This document shows, piece after piece, positions 1 through 12,200 of a stretch of DNA of 64,000 nucleotides (position 1 is the first letter of the stretch; each line of letters begins with the position of its first letter). A program made the translations under genes and the position numbers. The stretch lies in the NCBI GenBank assembly GCA_003864495.1, contig ML133389.1:2677848-2741847 (forward strand), read 5' to 3'. Under the pieces are notes generated by a model, which saw only the letters and a list, made by a program, of their open reading frames with translations, ran no database searches and was not told the DNA's origin. Origin of the DNA: Nemopilema nomurai. Its lineage: Eukaryota > Cnidaria > Scyphozoa > Rhizostomeae > Rhizostomatidae.

Positions 1-532
1 ATTTTTCATTTCAATCTTTATTTCAGCTTTACAATTCTTCGATCATCGGCCAAATAATTGATGAAATTTCTCTCTAATCCATTTCACTGGCAATACATTT
101 CTAGTGCGATAATTTAAAGCTATGATAGTTGATAGTACTTTAGTCGTGCATAAATCATGATGATGTTTGATGAAGTGATTTTATCATTGACATTTATGAT
201 TAAATGATTTTAATGATCAAGCTTGACTGATCACCCGATTGCAACATTTTACATAATTCCATTGTCAACATCGCAACCAAGCAACAATTTAGATCAAAGC
301 ATAGCCAACAAACAGCCAAAAAGTGATCCTTAAAATTTGCCGAAAAATAAATGGGAAGAACAATAAACTTAATCCATTAGCAATTTAAAGCCCACAGTAA
401 TGTCACGGAAGTAACTCTCGCCATTATAATTATTGGCTTCTCATTAATTCTAAAATCCACAAAGTCACGTGATTTGCTCGTCCCAAAATGTTTTCTTAAA
501 TGTCCTCTAACTTTGCCCCCTCCTCGTTCTAG
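1..532. other. AT-rich intron or upstream sequence of the CBM14 gene
   Basis: No open frame with splice sites is visible. It is most simply intron leading into the acceptor AG at 531-532. Confidence 0.5.
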
Positions 533-2840
533 ATTGCAAATACCCTGGACACTACCCGCACCCTACGAACTGCAAGAAGTTCATCCAGTGCGATGACCAT
601 GGCAACGCATTTATCCGCCCCTGTGCCCCCGGAACGGTCTTCAACCCCTACATTGGGGTGTGCGACCACAAAAACAAATACATCTGCGGATCGTACAAAC
701 CAGGTCACCATGGACACAAGTATGGCTACCATAAATATCGTAAGTACCCTTAATATTTACCGTTTTCATTACGGCCTAATAAACAAACTCCCTCCTCGAA
801 ACGATTTAAACACCATTCCACAAAGATATTTAGTACGACCTATTTTACCCAAACAGTTTATCCCAGGAAAACTTCAGGGTACAATTAGACATTCTCAATG
901 CCGCTTCAATATTCTCGTTAATTCACCAGGTTAATCCCCATCATAATTCATAATTCACTATTCAAAATCATTTCCTCCCTTGCGAAGCCATTTTACACCA
1001 GCCTCGTTTACTCGCTTCATGAGATTCCAGGACGGCCTCCCATTTTGAAAATTGAGTGAGCTCCTTGGCACGTATGACAATGAGTCAAAAGATTGTCGGG
1101 TTCATTATGAATATACCCCCTATGAAAGGCGAGCTCCTTGGCATGTATGACAATATTCTACAGACAGCATATGCCCTGTTCCATCCACGTTGTCCTTTCA
1201 CTGTCTTTATGAGTCCTTTTCTCTTTCAGACTGCAAACACCCCGGCCACTTCGCTCACCCTTACAGTTGCACCAAGTTTATCCAATGTGACGCCCATGGC
1301 AAAGCCTTTGTTCAGCACTGCCCCCCCGGAACCGTCTTCAACCCGTACATCCAAGTCTGTGACCACCCCTACAACTACAAATGCGGCTACTACAAGCCTA
1401 GCCACGGTTACGGATACAAGAAAGGCCGTGAGTTGCTCATATTGACCCCCGTCCATCGCGGTCTCTATGTATTAAATACTTAAGGGTTTAAATGCAAGCG
1501 AACGGGGGTTTGAATTGGGACTACAAGGGGGAATGACCTAGGCAAGTTCTTTAAAGGCAGTTACTATTCAGGGGGGCTAGGTTTTTGCCTGGCCAAACCC
1601 TCTGTGACACAGTTGGGGTTTTTCCTTAGAATGGGAGGGGGAGAGAAATCCTTAACCAACTGGACCAACTTTAGCACTTGGACCTAAGATACCTAAGATA
1701 CCTAAGATAGTTAGCACTTGGACCTAAGATACCTAAGATAGTTTTATGACCGACTCTCAAACGCCATTCATTGCTTCAACTAAAGTTAAGTCATTATTAT
1801 TAAATCGGCATTTTCTGAAATTTCATGTCTTTGTTATAAGGCCCCCCAATATTTCTTATATTATAATTTGCGTGCTAACGAACTTCAAGTTCCTTGCTGC
1901 AATACTTTCTGTTGTAATCTCAGGGAATACCTATTGGTCGTCTTGTTACTAGCCCTAGTTATTTAATATGACGTCACACTCGTTCCATTCCCCTTTCAGC
2001 ATGCTACCACAACCACGGAGCTCTTCTTCCATACAAGAAGAACTGCCACTACTTTATTCACTGTTCCCATGGAGTCGGGTATGTGAAAGCCTGCCCCGCC
2101 AAGCTTGTTTGGAACCCTGTGAAAGAGGCCTGTGATTGGTACCATTCTGCCAAATACTATGTCCACTGCAAATGTAAGTATAGTCTATACACTTGCGTTG
2201 TCATGATGGATCTTGTGTTTGACAGCAAAAGATGGACCCGATGCATGATTGACTGTAAAAGATGGAACTTGTGTTTAATATCGAGGTCCCAACGTTCTTG
2301 GATTAATGGCAATTGCAATAATTAAATTTTGCGAAGAAGAACTGATGATTCCAGCCATGTCCCCTAGACCCACCATTCACCTTGACAAGAGTTGAATCTT
2401 GGCCTTACCACAGCGCTGGTTCAAGTTTTGCTAATAATCTATTGCTTCGAAACATCTCCCTGAGAGAGCCCCTCACTTTTTTGTAAAATAATAGAGCGTT
2501 TCAAAGCATCTGTTAAAATCTCCCTTGGCCCCTCCATTTTCCAAACTTAGTCAGAGCCCATGGTTTAACCTGATATTTTGAACTAATCTCCCCCTCACCC
2601 TATAAGGTGGCCACCCCATCACACTTACCAGAGATCTTTGCATGATTGTTAATGCTTCCTTAGGCATGGAAAATTGAGAGTTGAACTTTCTTAAAGGATA
2701 ACCAACAACCCAGATATTAAATGATAGTCAGAAAGACCCGAGATATCAACATTTGTCTTTTATCATAAACATATTTTTTATCATTGGCCTTTACTCGTTC
2801 TATCACACTTTTCTTTTTCGTTTCAGATTATGGAAAATAA
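533..2840 (+). CDS. Secreted chitin-binding protein with three CBM14 (peritrophin-A) domains, 5' end missing
   Basis: Exons read as 533-739, 1230-1427, 2000-2173 and 2827-2840, ending at TAA 2838-2840. Each of the first three starts after an AG, ends before GTAAGT or GTGAGT, and is phase 1 on both sides, so each is a movable cassette holding one CBM14 domain. The six cysteines follow the family pattern: domain 1 is C-x11-C-x5-C-x10-C-x12-C-x7-C, and domain 3 is C-x13-C-x5-C-x9-C-x12-C-x11-C. CBM14 domains bind chitin in peritrophic matrix, cuticle and other extracellular matrices. Linkers are rich in Gly, His and Tyr. The last exon adds only Tyr-Tyr-Gly-Lys. The first exon begins inside a codon and no signal peptide precedes it, so the start exon lies left of the window or in 1-532, where none is visible. 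Exons and family are well supported; the ligand is inferred. Confidence 0.85.
1680..1743. repeat. Short tandem duplication in intron 2 of the CBM14 gene
   Basis: The block TTAGCACTTGGACCTAAGAT followed by TACCTAAGAT units occurs twice in succession. It is a small, noncoding local repeat. Confidence 0.7.
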
Positions 2841-2949
2841 AGCCATCCAAATTCACAAGAAGAGTCAGTGAACAATAATTTAAATTTTTTCAATCATTCT
2901 TTTAAGACAATTTTTTGCTTCGTAGACTTTTTTTACTGATAGGTTTTTC

Positions 2950-2955
2950 AATAAA
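2950..2955 (+). terminator. Polyadenylation signal AATAAA of the CBM14 gene
   Basis: A canonical AATAAA lies 110 nt after the TAA stop in AT-rich sequence. This is a normal distance for a short animal 3' UTR. Confidence 0.6.
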
Positions 2956-3054
2956 ATGTTTAAAATTCAATCGAATGCTTTATTGTCAAATTTTCTGCAA
3001 TACCGAGTTTCCAGATATGTGAAAAGGTGCAACTGCAAAATTGGCACGAAGTGT

Positions 3055-3176
3055 CTCTTTGGGACACAGATGGTCTCTTTTTGGGACACGAAGGGTTTCT
3101 TTTTGGGACACGAAGGGTCTCTTTGGGACACGAAGGGTCTCTTTTTGGGACACGAAGGGTCTCTTTGGGACACGGC
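3055..3176. repeat. Minisatellite, about six units of 22-26 bp
   Basis: Repeats of GGGACACGAAGGGTCTCTTT, with two extra Ts in some units, run head to tail. Open frames on both strands here are by-products of the repeat. It lies just downstream of the CBM14 gene. Confidence 0.85.
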
Positions 3177-5631
3177 AATTACATTGTTTTCAGTTCACTT
3201 TGATAGTTTGTTTAAAGCACCCTAAGTAACTGGGAAAAGGAACAAAAGAGAAACGAAACAAAGAAGGAAAGTAAACGAAATGGATAAAAATGCTGTTCTA
3301 TTTCAGATTCAAAGACAATAGAAAAATTAGGACACTATTAGATCTAAAAAATGATTTGATACGAGCGTGGCTATAAATTTCCGTGAAAGGATCTCTTAAA
3401 TTTTTTTTAGCTTTTGCTCAAACTGACGAAATCTTTCCCAAAAATTTCAGTCAAGTAGCTCATGAATACAAAACACTGCAAATTTGCTTAAAAATGTTTT
3501 CTCGTTAACATTGTCTCGTTGCAATTCTCATTGTTGCTAAAAGAGACTTTGCAGACTTGGCCTTGAACTTTGAATGACTAGGAATAGTTCTAAAATGAAA
3601 TCTTTAAAATTGAAGGCTTCTTTATGCAAAAATATTTTGACCAGAAGTCAAGTTCTCGGGAAACTGAAGAAAGGTCTTACAAAAAAAGCTTGAAAATAGA
3701 TTTGGGACGTTTCAAATGAGTAAAATGAAGTCAAACAAGGCAAGAATAGCTGTTAATTTTTCCTTAATGATGATCAATTGGAATGTGGTTTATTATCAGA
3801 GAATTTCTATGTACTTCTTAAGTGATATTGCGCAGCATTTGTTGTTTGAGTAACTTGTATAGTTTTGAAGGAGCGTTTGACATTCTAAAAGAGAGGCCGA
3901 GAAAATTTCTGGCCTACGGATTCAATGATAAAACTAAAATGAAGATGTCAGCAGGGAGATATAGTATTAGGGAAGATAGTAAACACGAAATGAAGCTATT
4001 TAATGATGTAAGTAAACAAATAGGGAAAAAAAGAGTGATTTATTCTCGAAAATTCATCAATAAGGGTTGATTCGTCACCAGTCCTCCATCACAGTCGATT
4101 CTGGGCATCATCTTGTAAACGTGGTATCCCTTTCTTGAATCCCCAAGTGAATCTTTGGTACATGCTTGCTGTTAGCACTTGAATCTTCGAGATTAATATC
4201 CAATGGGAGACATGTTGAATTCCGATATCAGTTACCATAAAATGACGTCGCATTCAGATTAAATGTTGCTAAAACTGTTTGTTGTTGAAAAGCTCTTTAG
4301 TCCAGCTCCGATTAACGAGCAGTGTATTGCCTGGCACTTGAGGATATTGGCTGTGATTTGAGTATCACTGGCAAAGTTGATATTTCACTCGGTCATAGGT
4401 TTCCAAAGTTCGTTTACACGAGAAAACACAGCCAGGGTTGAATCTTGGTGGAATCCACCTTGACTGTTGCATTGCTATAGTCAAAAGCCCCTCTTCCTTG
4501 GAGGGTGTTCATGTAAGGCAAATTTGATTTGGCTATGGTTATTTGATTTGCAAGGCTCCTAAACGAAACGGGGTATTTTAGTTACAGGAAAATGCATCTG
4601 AGGTACGTTAGAACCACAATGCTAGCAACGAAGGCAATCTTGAACTGCTCCTTTCAAATGTTGTCTTGGGCAAGCTTGGCTGCTCATGGGAAGGCCAGGC
4701 TGGACCACCAACAGCTTCTCTTTACGTATTTTTAGTAACTAGGGTACTAACAAGGGGCTGATGCAAAGGGCGTCTCGGAGTGGGAGAATTGCGAGTGCAT
4801 GGGTACAAAAGCAGTTGGGCCAAGCAAAAGATGAACTGGTTTCAATGTTAAAAACAGGTGGTAACATTTGGTTTTCAAATATTATTTAACTCCCCCCAGC
4901 CGAATACGATACATTGTTGGTAAAAATGCTTTTGGATAGGTCGAAAGAGGCTTACACTGCCCCATCCTTCAAGAAAACAGGGCCTATTTAAATGTGACAG
5001 AAACAGGGTACTCTGTTCATTGAAGATTCTATAATTAACTTTATGAGACTTGCGACTCATGGACCCCACAAAACGGGCAACAGCACACGTCATCACAAAG
5101 CCGCTGAGTCTCTGTGACCCCAAAAGGCCAAAGGTTAAAGTGACAACCCATTTGACCGTACTTTTCGACGGATCCAATGTTTTTGCAATTTTAGGAAGTA
5201 CAGTTTAATTTAAACATAATTTTGTTTATTTTGATAATGTTGCGTATTTATTGTTTAATTGTTGAGCAGTTCAATTCAATGTTTAAGTTTCTGTGCGGTA
5301 GAGAGAAGTTGGCAAAAGTATCAGCATATATTGGTTTTTATCAACTTTAATCCATAAATAACTGCACAACTGGTGGAGAAAAGTTGGCGATAGGTTTTAG
5401 TCTTCCTGTTTTACAAATATTAGGAAATTAAAAACTAATTACATGTGGTGATTATTATAGATTTTATACAAAATACGTCCATCTACATAGATTTATATTG
5501 ATAAAATGAAAAGAGTCTGGAGTGTCTGTCAACATCAACGTGGCAAACTACAGTTACTCTCTCAAACAACCGTTTTACAATTTATTATGGTTTTGCATCA
5601 CTTGATAAAGAGCGCAAGTTCGAGATCAAAG

Positions 5632-5686
5632 AGGTCAATTCATAGCTCAGAGGTCAATCGTAGTTCAGAGGTCAAGTCAAAGGTCA
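5632..5686 (+). promoter_or_regulatory. Cluster of four AGGTCA direct half-sites
   Basis: AGGTCA occurs at 5632, 5651, 5669 and 5681, all in the same orientation within 55 bp. AGGTCA is the core half-site of RXR, COUP-TF and HNF4-type nuclear receptors, which cnidarians possess. The spacings (19, 18 and 12 bp between starts) are not the classical DR1-DR5, so the site may be a degenerate tandem repeat instead. Confidence 0.3.
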
Positions 5687-6218
5687 CACTATAGATCTTT
5701 TGTAAATAGGTGGGAAATTGAATTCGGATAACATTCCAAGTTTTTATATTTTAATTGTGACAAATTTAGTTTTAGAATGTAGTATAAATGGGTGCAAATG
5801 GGAAACGAAGCTAACCTAGAGAAATCATTCATATGAAATTAAAAAAACGGTGAAGATAAGAGGAATGCAAAAGTAACATTCTGGACTCAATAAGAAGGAG
5901 AGGATTAGAGAATGTCAGGTCAAACATTCTTGATCAATGCGAGAGAATGATTTTCGGCGTTTGACTTTTCTAAGTACAAGAAGGGAATAGCTCCACCAGG
6001 AAGCCCCGTATGTAAAGTTCTTTGGCATGCAAAATTTCTCTAAATCTACTTCTTACCTTCACAGAAAGCCGTTCAGTTCATCTAAGCGGAAGTGCGCTTC
6101 TTATTCTCGAAACCTTTGGGTCACAATATACGAATATAATGCGTTAGCGATGTTCTGAACATGTTCCTGCTTCTAGGCCCGTGTTCTTGGAAATAGCAAA
6201 GTTCTAAGAACTGACTAT

Positions 6219-9200
6219 CTATGACTCAGCGATCTCTTTTAACTCTTCGTCCAGCATGTCAATTTCCGGGACATTTCTATGGTTCCTGGAAAGGACTCTC
6301 TCTCCCTTGAACTTGGTTTCTTCCGCGTTCCTCTTAAAGTGTTCTTTGAGAATGTCAGGCACGCTATGAGTGTCAAACTGCTCTTCAGTGACGTCATCAA
6401 GCTCTGCAGACCTCTTTTCGATTTCACGCCTCGATCTGGCAAACTGAGCGTCATTGATCGGGAGATCTGGAATCGAATTTACGGCCGTCGCAGCCTTTTT
6501 CGCTACTTCCGGGTGTGATTTTGCGTAATCCGTTATCTCGCTGCGGATCGAGGTTGTCAGTTCTTGGAAAAAGAAGAGACGAATCATAGAGAGTGCGGAA
6601 AATAACCGACCCTAGCGAGAATATGAGAGAGAATATGAAAGCATAGTCAAGAGTTCGATTGCTTCAGAAAAAAGACTATTCCTATATAAATATCTACAAG
6701 AAAACGGCAGAAAGTCCCGTTTCCTGCTAGCCCTGGTCTCCAAAAGATGGACACCAACTCACCTTCTAACTTTTTCGCCGCGGTCTGTTGGATCTCGCTT
6801 CTAAGCTCCTTCATCACAACATCCTTCTTGTTGGTAGAAGAGGCTAGTTCCTTCGCAATGTCGCTTTTCAGCGATTTGACTGAATCTTCAAATCCTTTGA
6901 TGGTCGCTTGTTCCTTGTACAGGTTTATGACGAGGTGCATTAACTTTTCGACTCCTTGAAAATAAGAGCACGCTAGTTTAAGCCCTCGCACTTAGAGATA
7001 GAAATGGGAAAGACGACAGAGATTGGTGATGTCATTTAATATAAATCATTGATTGGTATAGGGTGTTGTCATTTGGTAGAAATCATTTAGAAGTAGCATC
7101 TCCTCTTTCTCTCGGGGTAAAATGCTATCTTTCTTCAAATTAAAATGTCCTTCTTCCGAATAGAATCTCTTTTCTTGGAAAAGAATCTCTTGGCTCTAAA
7201 AACATTCGTAGTTGCTGTTGTTGTGTGTTGTGTAAAGTAACAATGGACCAACAATTGATGGTCCCAAATTTATATCAAAGAAGCTCAAGGACTTGTACAT
7301 CCGAAGGTAAATCTACTCCATATGAAAATCTATTCCTTTCCAATCTTTGTCTAAAAGGAGCTTTGTTGATATAAGATAGCCAATTTCTCTTTAATGAAAG
7401 TAAAATGGAAGAGTTGCTACCTTTTTCCACGTGATCTCTCAATTGCACGTGATCTTTCTTCTCCGGGTTCTTTGCAACAGATCTCTGGAAAAGTAGATGT
7501 TGTGGTTTTGATGAGTAACAAATGCAAATTTCTATTAGATTAATGTTTACCCGAGGATTGCATTGAAAGTAAAACTGATAATCGCATTAAACTCACAGTA
7601 GCAATCTGAATGGCAATCCTCTTTACATAGCAGTCATAATAATAATAATAATAATCGTAAACCACTGTTCTTCATTTTCTTAATTTTTTTAGTTTTCTTT
7701 TCTTTTTCGTTTTTGTTTTTTTAACTTTTTGTTATTTTTTTTAATTTTTTAATTTTGTTCTCATTTTTTTCATTTTTTGTTATTCTTTTCATTGCTTGTT
7801 ATTTTTTAATTTTCTTACTTTTTTACATTTTTTTTGTTATATTTTTTATTTTTTTCATTTCTTTTTCGGTTTCAAACTAATGATAGACAATATTCTTAAG
7901 ACCTGAATCTTAACCTCTTCAATGGATTTATCTCTGTAGCGAGGAACCATAGCCTGCGTACGACTCTAAAAATTCACTACGTGAAACAGTAGCATCTGCG
8001 CAACAAAATCAACCTCCACTTGATGAGCCGAAATACAGTAAAAATACAATAAGGCCTGCAAGTAGTTGAAGGCAAAAAGTTGACATGTGATTCGATTGGA
8101 TGCAAAACAATATCAAAACATTGATTTTAACAATAAACAAAAATATTAATTTGTTCTTCTAAAAGAGGCCGGAAAATCATCCACACTTTTCCCATAGTCG
8201 AGTACTTTTCAGGCAGGCTAGGCATCGGAGACTTCCTACAGATAAATTAAGAATAGATAACGCTAATGGTTTCTTTATATCCATTGAAATCGAGGCTGGA
8301 TAGCCAGACTCACCTTGTCGACTGTAGCCTCTTTTTCGACATTTGTTGGGATGTAATCATCCTCGACATCATTGCTCTCTGAGCCTCGCGCTGATCTTCG
8401 TAGTTCAGTGCTCTGTTCTGCCTTGGTTTCCTCGTTCAGGAGTCGCGCGAATTCAGACTCGGTTTCTTCCATATCATCTAAAAAGCGGAAATTCATTTAG
8501 TGCTCAAAGTGCATTACGAAACCGGAAAATCCATCTGAAACCGGAAGCTATGTTTGGAACCGGAACTTTTCTATGTGTAGCACGGCCAAGTAGGGCACTA
8601 GACTAAGTAGGTTGCCATGTGAAGAAACCATGTGAAGAAACAAGTGTGAAGTAGGAGAATATATGTAATAAAGTAGAGTATAGGAAGTAAGACAAAAATA
8701 TATCAATGAAAGCAATGGCCCATCGATGGATTGTACCTTCTTTTGCGGATCGCTTTATGGGCGGTAAACTCTTCTCTTCCTGGTGCTCGCCTCTCGCTGC
8801 CATCTTCTTTACACCGTCTGATTCTTCTACATCTTCCTCCAAAGACCTTCTCTTCCTTATCGAAAATGACTTCTCGGCTTTGACAGCCACAGAATGGATC
8901 TTTTCACTCTCTTTTCCCTGTGCCTTTTCTTCTGTAGATGTTGCGTTTGTGGAGTTGTTGTTGTTGCTAGTTACGGTCGCGTTATTTGCGATTGGTGCAA
9001 CTGTTTCATTTTTAGCTAAAATAGAAAACATCCTCTTCTAAGCGATTTTTGTCAATATACTGCTGAGATTTTGATACTCTGCCAAATTGAAAATTGTTTT
9101 TAAGTAACCATGAAATTACAACGAAAGACTATCATTTCAGCCCATCTAGCATAACAACAAACTGTCTTGGGTTTAGAATTTTAAGATAGAAGCATTGCAT

Positions 9201-12200
9201 TATGACCTTTGCGCTTTTTATGTAGTTCAGATGAAGAAATGCTTAGTGAAACCAACAATGACCTTTGAACCTTGACTGTCGTATTTACTAATTTATATAC
9301 GCCATCAGTTTTCACAATATCTCTCAGCTTTTCTTCATGCTTGTCTCATACCCAAGCCTAATGTTTCTATCTCAATTACCCCTTTATTACATCATCCTCA
9401 CACATCTTTCATTAGCGAACTTCTTTACAAATTCTTCAGCAATCGAAATCGGGAGAGATAATGTTCATGTCTATATTATGTTAATAGTTATAGCACTCAA
9501 AGAACTGTTAAATGACATCTTAATCAACAACCATGTGACCATGAGTTCTAAACCGTTGAACTTTTGAACTATGACCTTTGACCTTGACCTTTGTAAGGTT
9601 AACATACCAGTTGAATTAGATACAGTGGCATTGGCTCTTGGTGTGTTGTGTCTCAGGACGTCATCCAAGATGCTGTCGTTTGAAGGGCCAGGGCTTGGGG
9701 TTGGTGGTGTAGGAGCCGTGTCTGCTGAAACAGTTTCATTCTGGAAACAGAGCAGACACTTTCTAACCAATTGGCATAACGCTTTTTAAAGATAGATAAA
9801 CATAAAGATAGATGGCATAACTTACAGGCCAACTAATATATAGATACTCTTAATGGAAAATTCCCGTTTTGCAAACATTCCAGACAATTAACAGCCCAAT
9901 TGCACAATATCTCAACTAAATATACCAACAAAGTAGTATGGGCAAACACGTTTAAACACACAGGACAGCTTTTAGAACAAAATTTTTGATAAAACGGAGT
10001 TTTAAAGAAGGGAAACTGCAAACAAACAACGCTTTTAAGAATGAGTAGGAAATTACTTTTGCAAAGTTTGAAAATCATGTTTTAAGAATTATTTCGAAAA
10101 CTATGGCAAAACTGATCAATTTAATATGGTACTATAGCTAATTTTAGAAATAGTAGCGATAGCAGTAGCCTCGGAACCGATACTAGCCTCCATTTCCTGC
10201 GGCGCCCTAACCAATGCTGCTTCGTCTCTTTTGTGCGCCTTCTTCGAGGCACTGGTCGAGCGTTTCACGAGCTTTACAGGCAGAATAAGCTTGCGGCCAT
10301 TGGAAGTGACGTCACTTTCGGGCACAGACCTCTTGAATTTGTCATCTCCCTTCAAAGACTCTTCATCGTATTTTGAAATGAATTCGCCATCGCCAGAGGC
10401 ACCGATTGCCATTCTCTTGTACTCGAATTTCGGTTTAGCTGCAAAACGTATATATCATATTAAAACACTTGGCCTAAAGGGAAGCTAGAAGGAATGGTAG
10501 GTTAAGCAAATCATTTTATCATTATTAAATTATTTATTATCAATAAGGTTATTTTTCTGAAAAGATGCCTTTTGCGCTGTTGTTTCATAATGCGATGCTT
10601 CCTGTTGCATGCTAAATATAATGACTTTTGTGATTCCCAACACATTTCCAATACGTGGAGGTATTTATAAAGGGGTAGAGGATAACTTTCTTTATCTTTG
10701 CATTGGATTTCTCTGAAGAATAGAGTCGAAGTAGAGAAGTCTTTAAGCAAAACGAGACTAAAAGTTGCATTCAAATCGAGCGACAGGAACAACTGTTTCA
10801 AAAGACAGTATGTTGGAAAAAAATAGTGCTGTCAGTGTCGGATGTGAATCGTATCAGTTTAGGATGAGTGTCGTATCGGTGACGGATGAGTGTCGTATCG
10901 GTGACGGAGGTGTTTCCGATCAGTGTTGGATGGATGTGTGTCGTATCGGTGACAGATGTGTGTCATATCGATGACGGATGTGTGTCGTATCGATGACGGA
11001 TATGTGTCGTATCAGGGTTGAATGGATTTGTGTCGTATCAGTGACGGATTTGTGTCAGGTGTGTGTCTCATCAGTGTCAGACGAGTGTCTGACAATATTT
11101 CATCATTAAAGCTACAACTTGTAGCCTTCAAGGTAAAAAGTCTTCAAACAAAAAGTATTAGCCCTACAAACTAGATCAAACAGAATTGTAATATAGAATT
11201 TACCATCATCGCTCTCAAAGTCATCATCGTCATCATTGTCAACACTTCGAATCTGCCTTCTGTAGTCAGCAATGCCTCCGAGGTATGCGACAAGAAGATC
11301 CTTGCCGTTGTCAAGATCGACCCAATCATTGTCCCCGACTTCGATGGACCTCTTCTCTTTGTCCTTGTGCTTCGCAGGGCTGACGACTGTGGTCTTCTTC
11401 AAGAGCTTCTTCGCAGCTGAAGATTGAAGGAAGAACAATTAGAAGCAAGCTTCATACTATATGTAGTAGAGTAGGCCCCAGGCCCCCTGGGCAACGCGTA
11501 GACACGATGTAAACACGCGTGTGATGAGTGGATGAGTTTGCTTGCTGTATGAAGTCTCATGTCTTGCCTTGGCCTTCCACCTCAACATACGACATACTAT
11601 AGAGATGGAGAGCCATTCTATAGAGAGTCACTCTTGATTCTGATCAGATGTGATACGAATAGATTGTGTTTGCAATGCACCTGATCATCTTCTCTACTAA
11701 TTAGCTTTTCCGTTTATGCAACTGCAGAGTCATGATGAAATGGAGGCATTTCTATTGTAAACGAGGCTATTAATTCGTTGACGGACATGTGAAATGTGCC
11801 TTGTCAAGGCCTTGTTGTGAATCTGGTCCAAAAGTTATACGGATTGCCCTGTTCACACTGATTTGCACCAGTAGGGATCACTTTGGATCCCTTTGCTAGG
11901 AAGATCAATAGTGCTACGGCGAATCCTATGTGTTTTGATACGGATAGTAGCTACAAGTGTTATAAACGGGGGGTCAATCTGTGTTTCTTTGATACAGCTC
12001 TAAGATCCGTAGTGGGAAAGGGGAAAGCAATATCTGTCAAAGCCGAGAAATCATTTTCGATAAAAAAGAGAAGATATTTGGAAGAAGATGAGGAAGAATC
12101 AGACGGTATGAGGAAGATGGCAGCGAGAGGTGAGCACAAGAAAAGTTGATGAGACATAAAAGGAGCCTCACCTCCTAGCGAAGCAAGGGCCGATAGCTTG

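Larger units (their letters stand above)
2841..6218. other. Convergent intergenic region
   Basis: Lies between the 3' end of the plus-strand CBM14 gene and the 3' end of the minus-strand giant gene. Apart from the minisatellite at 3055-3176 and an AGGTCA cluster at 5632-5686, I see no exon with credible splice sites or conserved protein. A TTTATT at 5581-5586 (AATAAA on the minus strand) could be the distal poly(A) signal of the giant gene, but this is weak. Confidence 0.5.

Noticed and set aside
3041..3229. Repetitive proteins on both strands
   Set aside because: Frames come from a minisatellite unit read on either strand; no gene context.
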